Below, one piece after another: positions 43,032-52,865 of a stretch of DNA of 64,000 nt (its first letter is position 1; each line of letters begins with the position of its first letter). Position numbers and translations under genes: made by a program. The stretch comes from Bacteroidales bacterium (GTDB taxonomy: Bacteria > Bacteroidota > Bacteroidia > Bacteroidales > Rikenellaceae). The DNA lies in assembly GCA_910574205.1 (NCBI GenBank), contig CAJSYJ010000002.1, positions 62,001-126,000 of the forward strand, read 5' to 3'. The notes under the pieces are model-generated. The model was given only the letters and a program-made list of their open reading frames with translations. It ran no database searches and had not been told where the DNA came from.

Positions 43032-44408
43032 ATGAATTACGATATCATCATCATCGGCAGCGGTCCGGGAGGATACGTTGCCGCCATACGTGCGGCACAG
43101 CTGGGGCGCCGCGTAGCGATAGTCGAGCGAGCCGAAGCCGGCGGCGTATGCCTCAACTGGGGCTGCATCCCGACCAAGGCACTGGTCAGAAGCGCACAGG
43201 TATATGCCGACTGCAAGAGCGCCGCATCGTTCGGCATAACGGTCGAAGGCGATATCAAGCCCGACTGGCAGAAGATCGTCGCCCGCGAGAGAACCGTGGC
43301 CTCGACGATGAACAAAGGCGTACAGTTCCTGCTTAAAAAGAACAACATAGAGTTCATCGCCGGACACGGGCGACTCGCTTCGCCCCATACGGTCGAGGTC
43401 GAGGGCACCTCATACGAAGCCGGAGCCGTCATCCTCGCCACGGGAGCACGCCCGCGCGAAATGCCGTTCATGCCAATCGACGGCCGTCACGTGGTTTCGT
43501 CGCGCGAGGCGCTGACACTGCCCGAGCTGCCCGAATCGATCGTCATCGTGGGCTCGGGCGCTATCGGCAGCGAGTTCGCCTATATCTTCGCGACGCTGGG
43601 CGTCAAGGTAACCATAGTCGAGTACATGCCTCAGATCATGCCATTGGAGGACGAGGACACGGCGGCAGCCATGGAGCGCGCTTTCCGCAAACTCAGAGCC
43701 AAGGTACTGACTTCGACCACCGTAAAGCAGGTATCGGTCGGCGACGACGGCCGCTGCACGATCGAGATCGAGGGCAAGAAGGGCGCCGAGACGCTTACGG
43801 CCGACGTAGTGCTGTCGGCCGTCGGCATCAAGTCCAACATCGAAAACATCGGACTCGAAGAGCTGGGCATCGCCGTCGAGCGCGACAAGATCAAGGTCGA
43901 CGAGCACTTCCGCACCTCGGTCGAGGGCGTCTACGCCATAGGCGACATCATCGCGACACCGGCGCTGGCGCATGTCGCTTCGGCCGAAGCCATTCACTGC
44001 GTCGAGCATATATGCGGTCTTTCGCCCGAGCCGATCGACTACACGACTATCCCCTCGTGCATCTTTACCTCGCCCGAAGTGGCGTCGGTAGGTCTTACCG
44101 AGCGTCAGGCCAGGGAGCAGGGCATAGAGTGCAAGGTCGGACGATTCCAGTATACGGCCTCGGGCAAGGCGACGGCGGCAGGCGAGCGCGACGGATTCGT
44201 AAAGCTCGTCTTCGATGCCGACGACAAGCTCATCGGTGCGCACCTCGTAGGACACAACGTTACGGAGATGATAGCCGAGCCGACGCTTGCCAAGCGTCTG
44301 GGCGTGACGGCACACCGTCTCGCACGCACGATCCACGCGCACCCGTCGATGAACGAGGCGGTCATGGAGGCTGCCGAGGCCGCTACGGGTGCCGCCATTC
44401 ACGGTTAA
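43032..44408 (+). CDS. lpdA: Dihydrolipoyl dehydrogenase
   Basis: A 458-residue flavoprotein. FAD motif IIIIGSGPGGYVAA near residues 5-18; redox-active Cys40 and Cys45 (GGVCLNWGCIPTK); an NAD-binding GSGAIGSEFAYIF motif near 175; and the C-terminal His-Glu pair in HAHPSMNEAVMEA. It reoxidises dihydrolipoamide of 2-oxoacid dehydrogenase or glycine-cleavage complexes; the E1/E2 genes are not here. truA starts 13 bases downstream. Confidence 0.94.
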   Translation: MNYDIIIIGSGPGGYVAAIRAAQLGRRVAIVERAEAGGVCLNWGCIPTKALVRSAQVYADCKSAASFGITVEGDIKPDWQKIVARERTVASTMNKGVQFLLKKNNIEFIAGHGRLASPHTVEVEGTSYEAGAVILATGARPREMPFMPIDGRHVVSSREALTLPELPESIVIVGSGAIGSEFAYIFATLGVKVTIVEYMPQIMPLEDEDTAAAMERAFRKLRAKVLTSTTVKQVSVGDDGRCTIEIEGKKGAETLTADVVLSAVGIKSNIENIGLEELGIAVERDKIKVDEHFRTSVEGVYAIGDIIATPALAHVASAEAIHCVEHICGLSPEPIDYTTIPSCIFTSPEVASVGLTERQAREQGIECKVGRFQYTASGKATAAGERDGFVKLVFDADDKLIGAHLVGHNVTEMIAEPTLAKRLGVTAHRLARTIHAHPSMNEAVMEAAEAATGAAIHG

Positions 44409-44421
44409 CGGCTATCCGAGG

Positions 44422-45183
44422 ATGAGATATTTCATCGAACTGCAATACGACGGCGGGGCATACTGCGGCTGGCAGCGCCAGAGCGATGCCCCTTCCGTCC
44501 AACATACCGTCGAGCGAACGCTGACAACGCTGCTGCGCGAAGCGATCGCCGTTACCGGTGCCGGCCGCACCGACACCGGCGTCAACGCATCCTATTACGT
44601 GGCGCACTTCGACACGGCGGCGCCCATCGCCGATGCCGCACGCATAGTCTACAAACTCAACCTTATGCTGCCGCCCGACATCTCCGTCATGCGTATCGCG
44701 GAGGTATCGCCGACGGCGCATGCGCGGTTCGATGCCGTCGAGCGCGAATACACCTATTTCATCCGCAACCGCAAGTCGCCGTTCTGGCGTCATGCCGCAT
44801 GGCACTATTACGTACCGCTCGACATGGAGGCCATGAACCGCGCCGCCGAAGCCCTGACACGGCACGACGACTTTACATCGTTCGCCAAACTCAACTCCAA
44901 CAACAAGACCAACATATGCCGGTTATCTCATGCGCTGTGGCAACAAGACGACCAGGCCACTATGCACTTTACCATACGCGCCGACAGATTCCTGCGCAAC
45001 ATGGTCAGAGCGATCGTCGGCACGCTGGTCGATGTGGGCCGCGGGCGCTATACGCCCGAGCAGTTCGAGGATATCATCCGCTCGCGCGACCTGTCGCGTT
45101 CGAGCGCCGGCGCTCCGGCACAAGGGCTGTTTCTGAGCAATATACGCTATCCCGAGACGCTGTTCGAAAGAGCCGACCGATAA
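44422..45183 (+). CDS. truA: tRNA pseudouridine(38-40) synthase
   Basis: A 253-residue enzyme that makes pseudouridine in the tRNA anticodon arm. Catalytic Asp in GAGRTDTGVNA near residues 49-59, and the FIRNRKSPF and RNMVRAIVGTL segments are typical. I start at the ATG at 44422 (MRYFIELQYDGG), the normal family N-terminus; the frame also opens from 44389 inside lpdA. A 12-bp GC-rich hairpin follows. Confidence 0.93.
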   Translation: MRYFIELQYDGGAYCGWQRQSDAPSVQHTVERTLTTLLREAIAVTGAGRTDTGVNASYYVAHFDTAAPIADAARIVYKLNLMLPPDISVMRIAEVSPTAHARFDAVEREYTYFIRNRKSPFWRHAAWHYYVPLDMEAMNRAAEALTRHDDFTSFAKLNSNNKTNICRLSHALWQQDDQATMHFTIRADRFLRNMVRAIVGTLVDVGRGRYTPEQFEDIIRSRDLSRSSAGAPAQGLFLSNIRYPETLFERADR

Positions 45184-45210
45184 CGCCCACCGGCATAATG
45201 CAACGCCCAG

Positions 45211-45242
45211 TACGCGCCGACGAAGTTCGTCGGCGCGTATTT
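45211..45242 (+). terminator. Terminator after truA
   Basis: TACGCGCCGACG (45211-45222) pairs perfectly with CGTCGGCGCGTA (45228-45239) around AAGTT, then TTTCGTC. Bases 45243-45329 contain a degenerate -7 (TATCTTTA at 45302-45309) before dapB. Confidence 0.75.
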
Positions 45243-45329
45243 CGTCTGCCAACGCCCAAACAAACGCCGGCACGGTACAATGTTATTCCGATAATTTTCG
45301 TTATCTTTACGCGTTCTAAGCATAACGTT

Positions 45330-46043
45330 ATGAAAGCAGCGATTATAGGATACGGAAAAATGGGACGCGAGATCGAACGCATACTGCTCGACCGCGGTCA
45401 TACCATACCACTGATTATAGATACCCACAACACCGACGATCTGGATGCGGCGCACCTCCAAGGCATCGACGTAGCGCTCGAATTTACCACCCCCTCAACG
45501 GCGTACGACAACATACGCCGCTGCATCGAGACTGGTATCCCCGTCGTCTCTGGCACTACGGGCTGGACGTCCCGTCTGGACGAGTTGAAGGAGCTGTGCC
45601 GTCACGGCCGCGGAGCGCTGTTCTATGCGTCGAACTTCTCGATAGGAGTCAACATCATGTTCCGTCTCAACCGCCGTCTGGCCGAGCTGATGCGCCCGCA
45701 CGGCGAGTACGACGTCCGCATAGAGGAGACGCACCATATCCAGAAAAAGGACTCTCCGAGCGGCACGGCCATAACGCTTGCCGAGGATATCATCTCGCGC
45801 TCCGATGTCAAGACCTCGTGGGTCAATGCCGCGAGCGGCGAGCGCTCCGAGCTGGAAATACTCTCTTACCGCGAGGGTCAGGTACCGGGCATACACACCG
45901 TTACATACACTTCGCCCGACGACGAGCTGCAACTGCGTCACTCGACCGTCAACCGCCGGTCGCTGGCACTGGGCGCGGTTGTTGCAGCCGAATACGTGTG
46001 CGGCCGCACGGGTATCTACACCATGGACGACTTACTAAACTGA
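45330..46043 (+). CDS. dapB: 4-hydroxy-tetrahydrodipicolinate reductase
   Basis: A 237-residue NAD(P)H-dependent reductase of lysine and diaminopimelate synthesis. Nucleotide-binding IIGYGKMG near residues 5-12; catalytic HHIQKKDSPSGTA near 132-144 includes the His and Lys used in catalysis. First gene of a packed plus-strand run that continues into lepB 13 bases later and ends at 55544. Confidence 0.95.
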   Translation: MKAAIIGYGKMGREIERILLDRGHTIPLIIDTHNTDDLDAAHLQGIDVALEFTTPSTAYDNIRRCIETGIPVVSGTTGWTSRLDELKELCRHGRGALFYASNFSIGVNIMFRLNRRLAELMRPHGEYDVRIEETHHIQKKDSPSGTAITLAEDIISRSDVKTSWVNAASGERSELEILSYREGQVPGIHTVTYTSPDDELQLRHSTVNRRSLALGAVVAAEYVCGRTGIYTMDDLLN

Positions 46044-46056
46044 GATAAATATCATC

Positions 46057-47583
46057 ATGAAAGGTTTACGAAACATATTCACGCGAGCGGGAGAAGCTCT
46101 GTCGAACCGGTGGACGCTCTTTACGATAACGTCGCTTCTGCTGCTCGGCTTTATCGTATGGACGGGCTGGTGGTGGCTCGTAATAGGCGAAGCGCTCGTC
46201 TACGATTACTTCATCTCGAAGCGCATAAAACAATGGAACCAAGAGGCTTGCCGACGCAGTAGGGTATACCGCACGGTATACGCCGTCTGGTGCGCCGCCA
46301 TATTCGCACTCGTATTCGGCACGATAGCCCACATACTCCTATCGCGCTGGTCGACCCCCTATCTGCTTACGCTCGTACCTTTCTTCGCCTACGGGCTCTG
46401 GTACGAGCTCAAAGGGCGCAACACGCTCTACCGCAAGCTCTACGAGTGGGTGCACGCTATCGTCTTCGCCGTGATCGTGGCATCGCTCATCCATAAGTTC
46501 ATATTCCAGATGTACGTCATCCCGACCGGCTCTATGGAGAGCACCCTTATGGCGGGCGACTACATCATGGTCTCGAAGATCGACTACGGCCCCCAGCTGC
46601 CGCGCACGCCGCTGGAATTTCCTTTCGTCCACAACACCATGCCCATGTCCGAGACCAAACCGTCGTTCAGCCGGTGCGTGCAGCGTCCTTACAGACGTCT
46701 TGCCGGCACCGACCGCATCGAGCGCAACGACATCGTGGTATTCAACTTCCCCGAGGGCGACACGGTGGTCATGGAGTTCAAGGAGGCGAGCTACTACGAT
46801 ATCCTGCGCCAGACGGCCGACGAGATGCGGCAGGACGACATATGCCGCGGAATCACGCGCCGCAATGCCGACTACAACCGGCAGGCGCGCGAGTATCTCA
46901 ACGACCGGTTTACGATCGTCACGCGTCCGGTCGACAAGAAAGAGAACTACATCAAGCGCTGCGTCGCTCTGCCGGGCGATACGCTCCGAATTGTCGGCGG
47001 CGACGTTACGATCGACTCGCAGCCGCAGGCCTTCATCCCTCACAAGCAGTACGACTACATGGTCTACGCCCCCAACTCTACGCGTCCCCAGCACCGCATA
47101 ATAGAGGATTGCATGCTCGACGAGGCCAGAGGCGGCGGAGCGCAGGTCGAGCGCAGGCTGCAATATCAGGAGACATTCCCGCATGCCGCAGGCTACGGGT
47201 GGACTACCGACGACTTCGGCGGCGAGGAGGGATTCTGGATTCCCGCCGCAGGTGCGACTATCGCCCTTACGACCGGCAACCTGCCTCTCTACCGGCGCGC
47301 GATAGAGGTCTACGAGGGTCATAGGGTAGAGACGGACGGCGACAAGGTCATCATCGACGGAGAGGCGGCGGATAGCTATACGTTCGCCATGAACTACTAC
47401 TTCATGATGGGCGACAACCGCCACTACTCGGCCGACTCGCGATACTTCGGACTGGTTCCCGAGGATCACATCGTCGGCAAGGCCGCCTACGTATGGCTGT
47501 CGATCGAGCCGCAAAACCCTGCTAACCCTAAGAGTCTGTTCGAGCGCATACGCTGGAAGCGCATGTTCAAATCGATCATCTGA
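46057..47583 (+). CDS. lepB: Signal peptidase I (large Bacteroidetes form)
   Basis: A 508-residue membrane protease. Three hydrophobic segments lie in the first 115 residues and one at about 133-150. The nucleophile Ser159 lies in IPTGSMESTL; the general-base Lys is near residue 305 in ENYIKRCVALPGD; and the MMGDNRHYSADSR box is near 445. It removes signal peptides, including from the many secreted proteins encoded here. Much longer than E. coli LepB because of periplasmic insertions, as is usual in Bacteroidetes. yigZ begins 6 bases later. Confidence 0.94.
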   Translation: MKGLRNIFTRAGEALSNRWTLFTITSLLLLGFIVWTGWWWLVIGEALVYDYFISKRIKQWNQEACRRSRVYRTVYAVWCAAIFALVFGTIAHILLSRWSTPYLLTLVPFFAYGLWYELKGRNTLYRKLYEWVHAIVFAVIVASLIHKFIFQMYVIPTGSMESTLMAGDYIMVSKIDYGPQLPRTPLEFPFVHNTMPMSETKPSFSRCVQRPYRRLAGTDRIERNDIVVFNFPEGDTVVMEFKEASYYDILRQTADEMRQDDICRGITRRNADYNRQAREYLNDRFTIVTRPVDKKENYIKRCVALPGDTLRIVGGDVTIDSQPQAFIPHKQYDYMVYAPNSTRPQHRIIEDCMLDEARGGGAQVERRLQYQETFPHAAGYGWTTDDFGGEEGFWIPAAGATIALTTGNLPLYRRAIEVYEGHRVETDGDKVIIDGEAADSYTFAMNYYFMMGDNRHYSADSRYFGLVPEDHIVGKAAYVWLSIEPQNPANPKSLFERIRWKRMFKSII

Positions 47584-47589
47584 CGCGCC

Positions 47590-48198
47590 GTGGATACAGA
47601 GAAGGACAGTTATCTGACCGTCGAAGGCGAAGCCGAGGCCGTATACAGGCAGCTCAGCAGCAAGTTCTTCGCATACGCCTATCACGTCGAATCGGAGCAG
47701 CAGATCAAAGAGCATCTCGATGCACTGCGCAAACGCTATTACGATGCGACGCATCACTGCTACGCCTACCGGCTCGGGCACGACGGCGCGACGTTCCGCG
47801 CCAACGATGACGGCGAACCCTCGTCGACAGCCGGCAAGCCGATCCTCGGGCAGCTGCTCTCGGCCGATGTGACCGATACGCTGGTGGTGGTCGTGAGGTA
47901 CTTCGGCGGCACGAAGCTCGGCGTTCCCGGTCTGATACAGGCTTACAGAGAGTCGACGGCGGCCGTTTTGGAGCACAGCACGATAGTACGCCGCACGGTG
48001 GACTGCACCTTCGAGGTCGCATTCTCCTACACGGACATGAACGACATAATGCGTATCGTCAAGGATATGCAGCCGCGCATAGTCGAACAGAGGTTCGACA
48101 ATCTGTGTTCGATGCGTCTGGCGATACGCTCTTCGCATGCCGAACGGCTCGCGGCACGGTTGTCCGATGTCGAGGGCGCGACGGTCGAGCGAATCTGA
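47590..48198 (+). CDS. YigZ/IMPACT family protein
   Basis: A 202-residue protein with the UPF0029/IMPACT N-terminal domain (HHCYAYRLG near 56, and the DDGEPSSTAGKPIL motif near 75-88) and a VVRYFGGTKLGVPGLIQAY segment, followed by a ferredoxin-like C-terminal domain. Function in bacteria is uncertain. Start is GTG at 47590, 6 bases after the lepB stop; no in-frame ATG precedes the conserved region. uvrA follows 15 bases on. Confidence 0.86.
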   Translation: MDTEKDSYLTVEGEAEAVYRQLSSKFFAYAYHVESEQQIKEHLDALRKRYYDATHHCYAYRLGHDGATFRANDDGEPSSTAGKPILGQLLSADVTDTLVVVVRYFGGTKLGVPGLIQAYRESTAAVLEHSTIVRRTVDCTFEVAFSYTDMNDIMRIVKDMQPRIVEQRFDNLCSMRLAIRSSHAERLAARLSDVEGATVERI

Positions 48199-48213
48199 CA
48201 AAACCGATTTACA

Positions 48214-50991
48214 ATGTCACACGATAACGCCATACATATCAAGGGCGCACGCGTCCACAACCTTAAAAACATCGAGCTTTCGATCCCCCACGAGACGCTG
48301 ACCGTCATAACGGGTCTTTCGGGATCGGGCAAGTCGACGCTTGCCTTCGACACCATATTCGCCGAGGGACAGCGCCGTTATGTCGAGAGCCTTTCGGCAT
48401 ACGCCCGGCAGTTCCTCGGCCGCATAGGCAAGCCCGACGTCGACATGATCGAGGGCATCGCGCCGGCCATAGCAATCGAACAGAAGGTATCGACGCGCAA
48501 CCCCCGCTCGACCGTCGGCACATCGACCGAGATATACGACTATCTGAAACTGCTCTTCGCGCGCATCGGCCGCACATACTCGCCCATATCGGGCGCCGAG
48601 GTCAGATGCTACGGCGTGGACGACATCGCCGACCGTGTCAATGCCAAGGGCGAGGGAGTACGCACCGTCATCGCGGCACCGCTCGTAACGGGCAAAGGTC
48701 AGGGCATCGTCGAGCGCATGCTGCAACTCATCGGCGAGGGTATCCTGCGCGTCATGTACCGCTCCGAGACGATGCTCGTCGAGGAGTTCATGCCGAGGAT
48801 CGACCGTACGACCTCGGCTGACGAGATACTGATCGTCATCGACCGACTTAAAACATCATTCGACGACGATACGCAGACGCGCCTTCGCGACTCGATAGCC
48901 CGCGCACTCAGTTACGGCGACGGCGTGGCGGCCGTAGTTACCGACTGCACCGAGATCTTCTCGTCGCGCTTCGAGCAGGACGGCATACTCTTCGAACCGC
49001 CCACCGAACATCTGTTCAGCTTCAACAACCCGCTGGGCGCATGTCCGCGCTGCGAGGGCTACGGCAAGGTGGTCGGCATCGACGAAAACCTCGTCGTACC
49101 CGACAAGTCCAAAACCATATACGAGGGTGCGATAGCCTGCTGGAACGGCGCGACGATGAGCAAGTGGCGCGACGAGCTAATACTCAACTCGTCGAAGTTC
49201 GGCTTTCCGATCCACACCCCGTACCACGAGCTGACCGCACAGCAACGGCAGACGCTCTGGCGCGGCAACGAATATTTCCACGGTCTGGACGAGTTTTTCG
49301 AATATATCGACAGCCAGCGACGCAAGATACAGTTCCGCGTCATGAAAGCGCGCTATACGGGCAAGACACTATGCCCCGAGTGCAACGGCTCACGCCTGCG
49401 CAAGGAGGCGCTGTATGTCCGAATCGCAGGGCGCAACATCGCCGATCTGACGTCGATGAACGTCGATTCGCTGATCGGATTCTTCGACTCGCTCTCACTC
49501 GACGAGCACGATACCAAGACCGCGGCACGCATCCTGACCGAGATACGCAACCGTCTGGGCTACCTGTCGGACGTGGGGCTGGGATACCTTACGCTCGACC
49601 GGCTCTCGTCGACGCTCTCGGGCGGAGAGTCGCAGCGCATCAACCTCTCGACGTCGCTGGGCAGCAACCTCGTCGGCTCGCTATACATCCTCGACGAGCC
49701 GAGCATCGGCCTGCACCCGCGCGACACCGACCGTCTTATAAAGGTGCTGAAACAACTTCGCGATCTGGACAATACGGTCATCGTCGTCGAGCACGAGGAG
49801 GAGATCATACGTGCGGCCGATCATATAGTCGACATAGGCCCCGAAGCAGGTGCTAACGGCGGCAGGGTAGTCTTCAACGGCACGCTCGGCGAGCTGCTCG
49901 AATCGGGCGAATCGCTTACGGCCGACTACCTTACCGGGCGCCGGCACATCGACACGCCCGCCGTGCCGCGTGCATGGAGCCGCTCGATCGTCATCCGCGG
50001 CGCGAGGGAGAACAACCTCAAAAACATCGATGTTAGGATACCGCTCGGCGTGATGACATGTATCACTGGCGTCAGCGGCTCGGGAAAATCGTCGCTCGCC
50101 CGCAGCATACTCTACCCGGCATTGCGGCGCCTGCTCAACGACACAGGCACCGCACCGGGCGACCACGACGCTATCGAGGGCGACTGGCGCATCGTGACCA
50201 GCGTCGAAATGGTCTCGCAGGCACCGATCGGCAAGTCGTCGCGCTCAAATCCGGTTACCTATCTAAAAGCCTACGACGAGATACGCCGGCTCATGGCCGA
50301 CCAGCCATACGCGCGGCACAGCGGACTTACGGCAGCCCACTTCTCGTTCAACATGCCCGGCGGGCGCTGCGAGGAGTGTCAGGGCGAGGGCGTCATCAAG
50401 GTCGGCATGCAGTTCATGGCCGACGTCGAGCTGACGTGCGACGCCTGCGGCGGCAAGCGCTTCAAGCCCGAGATACTCGAAGTGCGTTACCGCGAGCATT
50501 CGATATACGACATTCTCGAAATGAATGTCGACGATGCAATCGGATTCTTCTCCGAAGACAAGGATAACCCGACATGCCGCCGCATAGTCGACCGGCTGCG
50601 CCCGTTGCAGCAGGTCGGACTGGGCTATATCAAGCTCGGGCAATCGTCTTCGACGCTCTCGGGCGGAGAGTCGCAGCGCGTCAAACTGGCCTCGTTCCTT
50701 TCGAAGGACAACGCCGAGGGCAACATGATGTTCATCTTCGACGAGCCTACGACGGGTCTGCACTTCCACGACATACACAAGCTGCTCGCGGCATTCGACG
50801 CCCTGATAGCCAACGGCCATACGATCGTTGTGGTCGAGCATAACATGGATGTCATAAAGTGCGCCGACTGGGTTATCGATCTGGGACCCGAGGCTGGCGA
50901 CTGCGGCGGCGAGATAGTGGCCGAAGGCACCCCCGACCGGATAATGAAGTGCGAAAAGAGCCATACGGGCAAATTCCTGCGACAACGATGA
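48214..50991 (+). CDS. uvrA: Excinuclease ABC subunit A
   Basis: A 925-residue DNA damage sensor for nucleotide excision repair. Two ABC ATPase halves: Walker A GLSGSGKSTLA near residue 31 and GVSGSGKSSLAR near 620, with LSGGESQRI/V signatures in both. Zinc modules have CPRCEGYG...CPECNG in the first half and CEECQGEG...CDACGG in the second. Near full length for UvrA, so it keeps the UvrB-binding and insertion regions. The stop overlaps the M16 peptidase start as ATGA. Confidence 0.95.
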   Translation: MSHDNAIHIKGARVHNLKNIELSIPHETLTVITGLSGSGKSTLAFDTIFAEGQRRYVESLSAYARQFLGRIGKPDVDMIEGIAPAIAIEQKVSTRNPRSTVGTSTEIYDYLKLLFARIGRTYSPISGAEVRCYGVDDIADRVNAKGEGVRTVIAAPLVTGKGQGIVERMLQLIGEGILRVMYRSETMLVEEFMPRIDRTTSADEILIVIDRLKTSFDDDTQTRLRDSIARALSYGDGVAAVVTDCTEIFSSRFEQDGILFEPPTEHLFSFNNPLGACPRCEGYGKVVGIDENLVVPDKSKTIYEGAIACWNGATMSKWRDELILNSSKFGFPIHTPYHELTAQQRQTLWRGNEYFHGLDEFFEYIDSQRRKIQFRVMKARYTGKTLCPECNGSRLRKEALYVRIAGRNIADLTSMNVDSLIGFFDSLSLDEHDTKTAARILTEIRNRLGYLSDVGLGYLTLDRLSSTLSGGESQRINLSTSLGSNLVGSLYILDEPSIGLHPRDTDRLIKVLKQLRDLDNTVIVVEHEEEIIRAADHIVDIGPEAGANGGRVVFNGTLGELLESGESLTADYLTGRRHIDTPAVPRAWSRSIVIRGARENNLKNIDVRIPLGVMTCITGVSGSGKSSLARSILYPALRRLLNDTGTAPGDHDAIEGDWRIVTSVEMVSQAPIGKSSRSNPVTYLKAYDEIRRLMADQPYARHSGLTAAHFSFNMPGGRCEECQGEGVIKVGMQFMADVELTCDACGGKRFKPEILEVRYREHSIYDILEMNVDDAIGFFSEDKDNPTCRRIVDRLRPLQQVGLGYIKLGQSSSTLSGGESQRVKLASFLSKDNAEGNMMFIFDEPTTGLHFHDIHKLLAAFDALIANGHTIVVVEHNMDVIKCADWVIDLGPEAGDCGGEIVAEGTPDRIMKCEKSHTGKFLRQR

Positions 50992-52205
50992 AAGAGTTCG
51001 AAACATATACGCTGCCCAACGGCATACGCGGCATACACCGGCAGACGAGGAGCAACGTCGCACACTGCGCTCTGGTGGTCAACGCAGGCAGCCGCGACGA
51101 GCGGCGCTCGGAGTACGGCATAGCGCACTTTACCGAGCATGCGCTGTTCAAGGGTACCCGGCGCCGGCGCGCATATCAGGTCAACTGCCGTCTGGAAAAC
51201 CTCGGCGGCGAGCTGAACGCATACACCACCAAGGAGGATACTACGCTGCATGCCACTACGCTGCGCTCCGACTTCTCTAAGGCGGTCGAGCTGATTGCCG
51301 ACATAGCATTCCACTCGACTTTCCCCGAGCGCGAGCTGGCCAAGGAGCGCGAAGTCATAGCCGACGAGATCAACACCTATAAGGATTCTCCGGCCGAGAT
51401 GATATACGACAGTTTCGAAGACATGATATTCGCCGACTCTGAGCTTGGACACAACATCCTCGGCAGCAAGGCTTCGCTGGCGCGCTACACCACGCAGCAC
51501 CTGACCGACTTCGTCAGCCGTACATACACCACCGACCAAATGGTCTTCTCGTCGATAGGCGGGTTCTCAGCCCGCACGGCGCAGCAGACCGCCATGCGCT
51601 ACCTGTCGGAGGCGTCGACTCCGCGGCGCGGCTTCGAAAGGATGCGCGCCGGAGCATACGCCCCGTTCCGCACGGCACAGTCGAAGCATACCCACCAGAC
51701 GCACTGCATCATCGGCAACCGCGGCTACGGACTGGGCGACGCGCGGCGTCTGCCGCTGTCGCTGCTTACGAACATCCTGGGCGGACCGTCGGCCAATTCG
51801 CTGCTGAACATTAGCCTGCGCGAGAAACACGGACTGTCTTACAACATCGAGGCGAGCTACACGCCATATACCGACGACGGCATTGTATCGATATATTTCA
51901 GCTCCGACCACGGCAATGCCGACCACTGCATGGAGCTTATACATAAGCAGCTCAAAGCGCTTTGCGACCAGCCGCTGTCGTCCCGCGCGCTGTCGACCGC
52001 CCGCAAGCAGTTCATCGCGCAGATGTCGATATCTATGGAGAGCAACGAGGGATACATGCTCGGAGCGGGCAAGAGCTATCTCGTCCACAACGACATGGAT
52101 ACGCTCGACGAAGCCTATGCCAAGGTCATGGCGATAACGGCCGAAGAGATAACCGAAGCGGCACGCGAGACCTTTGCCGATATGTCTTACCTTATCTATA
52201 AGTAA
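50988..52205 (+). CDS. M16 family zinc peptidase
   Basis: A 405-residue single-chain M16 (pitrilysin/insulinase-like) peptidase. The inverted zinc motif HFTEH is near residues 46-50, with the third ligand Glu in EVIADEINTYKDSP near 120-133. The second, non-catalytic half (about 220-405) has the LPLSLLTNILGG...SLREKHGLSYNIEASY pattern. Substrates are unknown; no signal peptide is seen, so it is probably cytosolic. Starts inside the uvrA stop (ATGA); the methyltransferase gene starts 5 bases after. Confidence 0.9.
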   Translation: MKEFETYTLPNGIRGIHRQTRSNVAHCALVVNAGSRDERRSEYGIAHFTEHALFKGTRRRRAYQVNCRLENLGGELNAYTTKEDTTLHATTLRSDFSKAVELIADIAFHSTFPERELAKEREVIADEINTYKDSPAEMIYDSFEDMIFADSELGHNILGSKASLARYTTQHLTDFVSRTYTTDQMVFSSIGGFSARTAQQTAMRYLSEASTPRRGFERMRAGAYAPFRTAQSKHTHQTHCIIGNRGYGLGDARRLPLSLLTNILGGPSANSLLNISLREKHGLSYNIEASYTPYTDDGIVSIYFSSDHGNADHCMELIHKQLKALCDQPLSSRALSTARKQFIAQMSISMESNEGYMLGAGKSYLVHNDMDTLDEAYAKVMAITAEEITEAARETFADMSYLIYK

Positions 52206-52210
52206 ATCCT

Positions 52211-52846
52211 ATGGATGCTATCGAACGTTACATACTCGACAACTCTACACCCGAGCAGGCACTGCTCCACGAGCTGGAACGCGAGACTTATCTGCGCGTG
52301 CTCAATCCGCGCATGATCTCGGGGCACGTGCAGGGCAGGCTGCTGGAAATGATCGTGCACATGCTGCGCCCGCGGCGCATTCTCGAAATCGGCACTTTCA
52401 CGGGCTACTCGGCACTGTCGATGGCCGCAGGCCTCGACCAGGGCGGTGTGATCGACACGTGCGAGATCGACGACGAGTTGCAGGAGATGGCCGCCTCGTT
52501 CTTCGACCGCTCGCCTCACGGAGGCAAGATCGTACAGCATATAGGCTCGGCTCTGGATATCGTGCCGCGGCTGGGTGGAGTCTACGATCTGGTCTTCATC
52601 GACGGCGACAAGCGCGAGTACCCGGCCTATTACGACATGCTGCTCGACGGAGGATATGTCGCAGGCGGCTCGTTCATTCTGGCCGACAACATATTGTGGT
52701 ACGGCAAGGTGGCAGAGCCGGCAGCGCACAACGACCGCCACACGCAGGCTATCGTCGAGTTCAACGACAAGGTAGCGCGCGACCCCCGCGTAGAGAACAT
52801 CATAGTCCCGATACGCGACGGCATCAACCTTATCCGCGTAAAGTAG
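52211..52846 (+). CDS. SAM-dependent O-methyltransferase
   Basis: A 211-residue class I methyltransferase of the O-methyltransferase family 3 (catechol/caffeoyl-CoA-like). SAM site ILEIGTFTGYSALSMA near residues 57-72; DLVFIDGDKREYPAYYD near 125-141; a metal-binding Asp/Asn set (ADNILW near 157). Acceptor unknown. Member of the dapB-to-52866 run; the next gene starts 19 bases later. Confidence 0.87.
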   Translation: MDAIERYILDNSTPEQALLHELERETYLRVLNPRMISGHVQGRLLEMIVHMLRPRRILEIGTFTGYSALSMAAGLDQGGVIDTCEIDDELQEMAASFFDRSPHGGKIVQHIGSALDIVPRLGGVYDLVFIDGDKREYPAYYDMLLDGGYVAGGSFILADNILWYGKVAEPAAHNDRHTQAIVEFNDKVARDPRVENIIVPIRDGINLIRVK

Positions 52847-52865
52847 CGGCAATACACTTCCGACG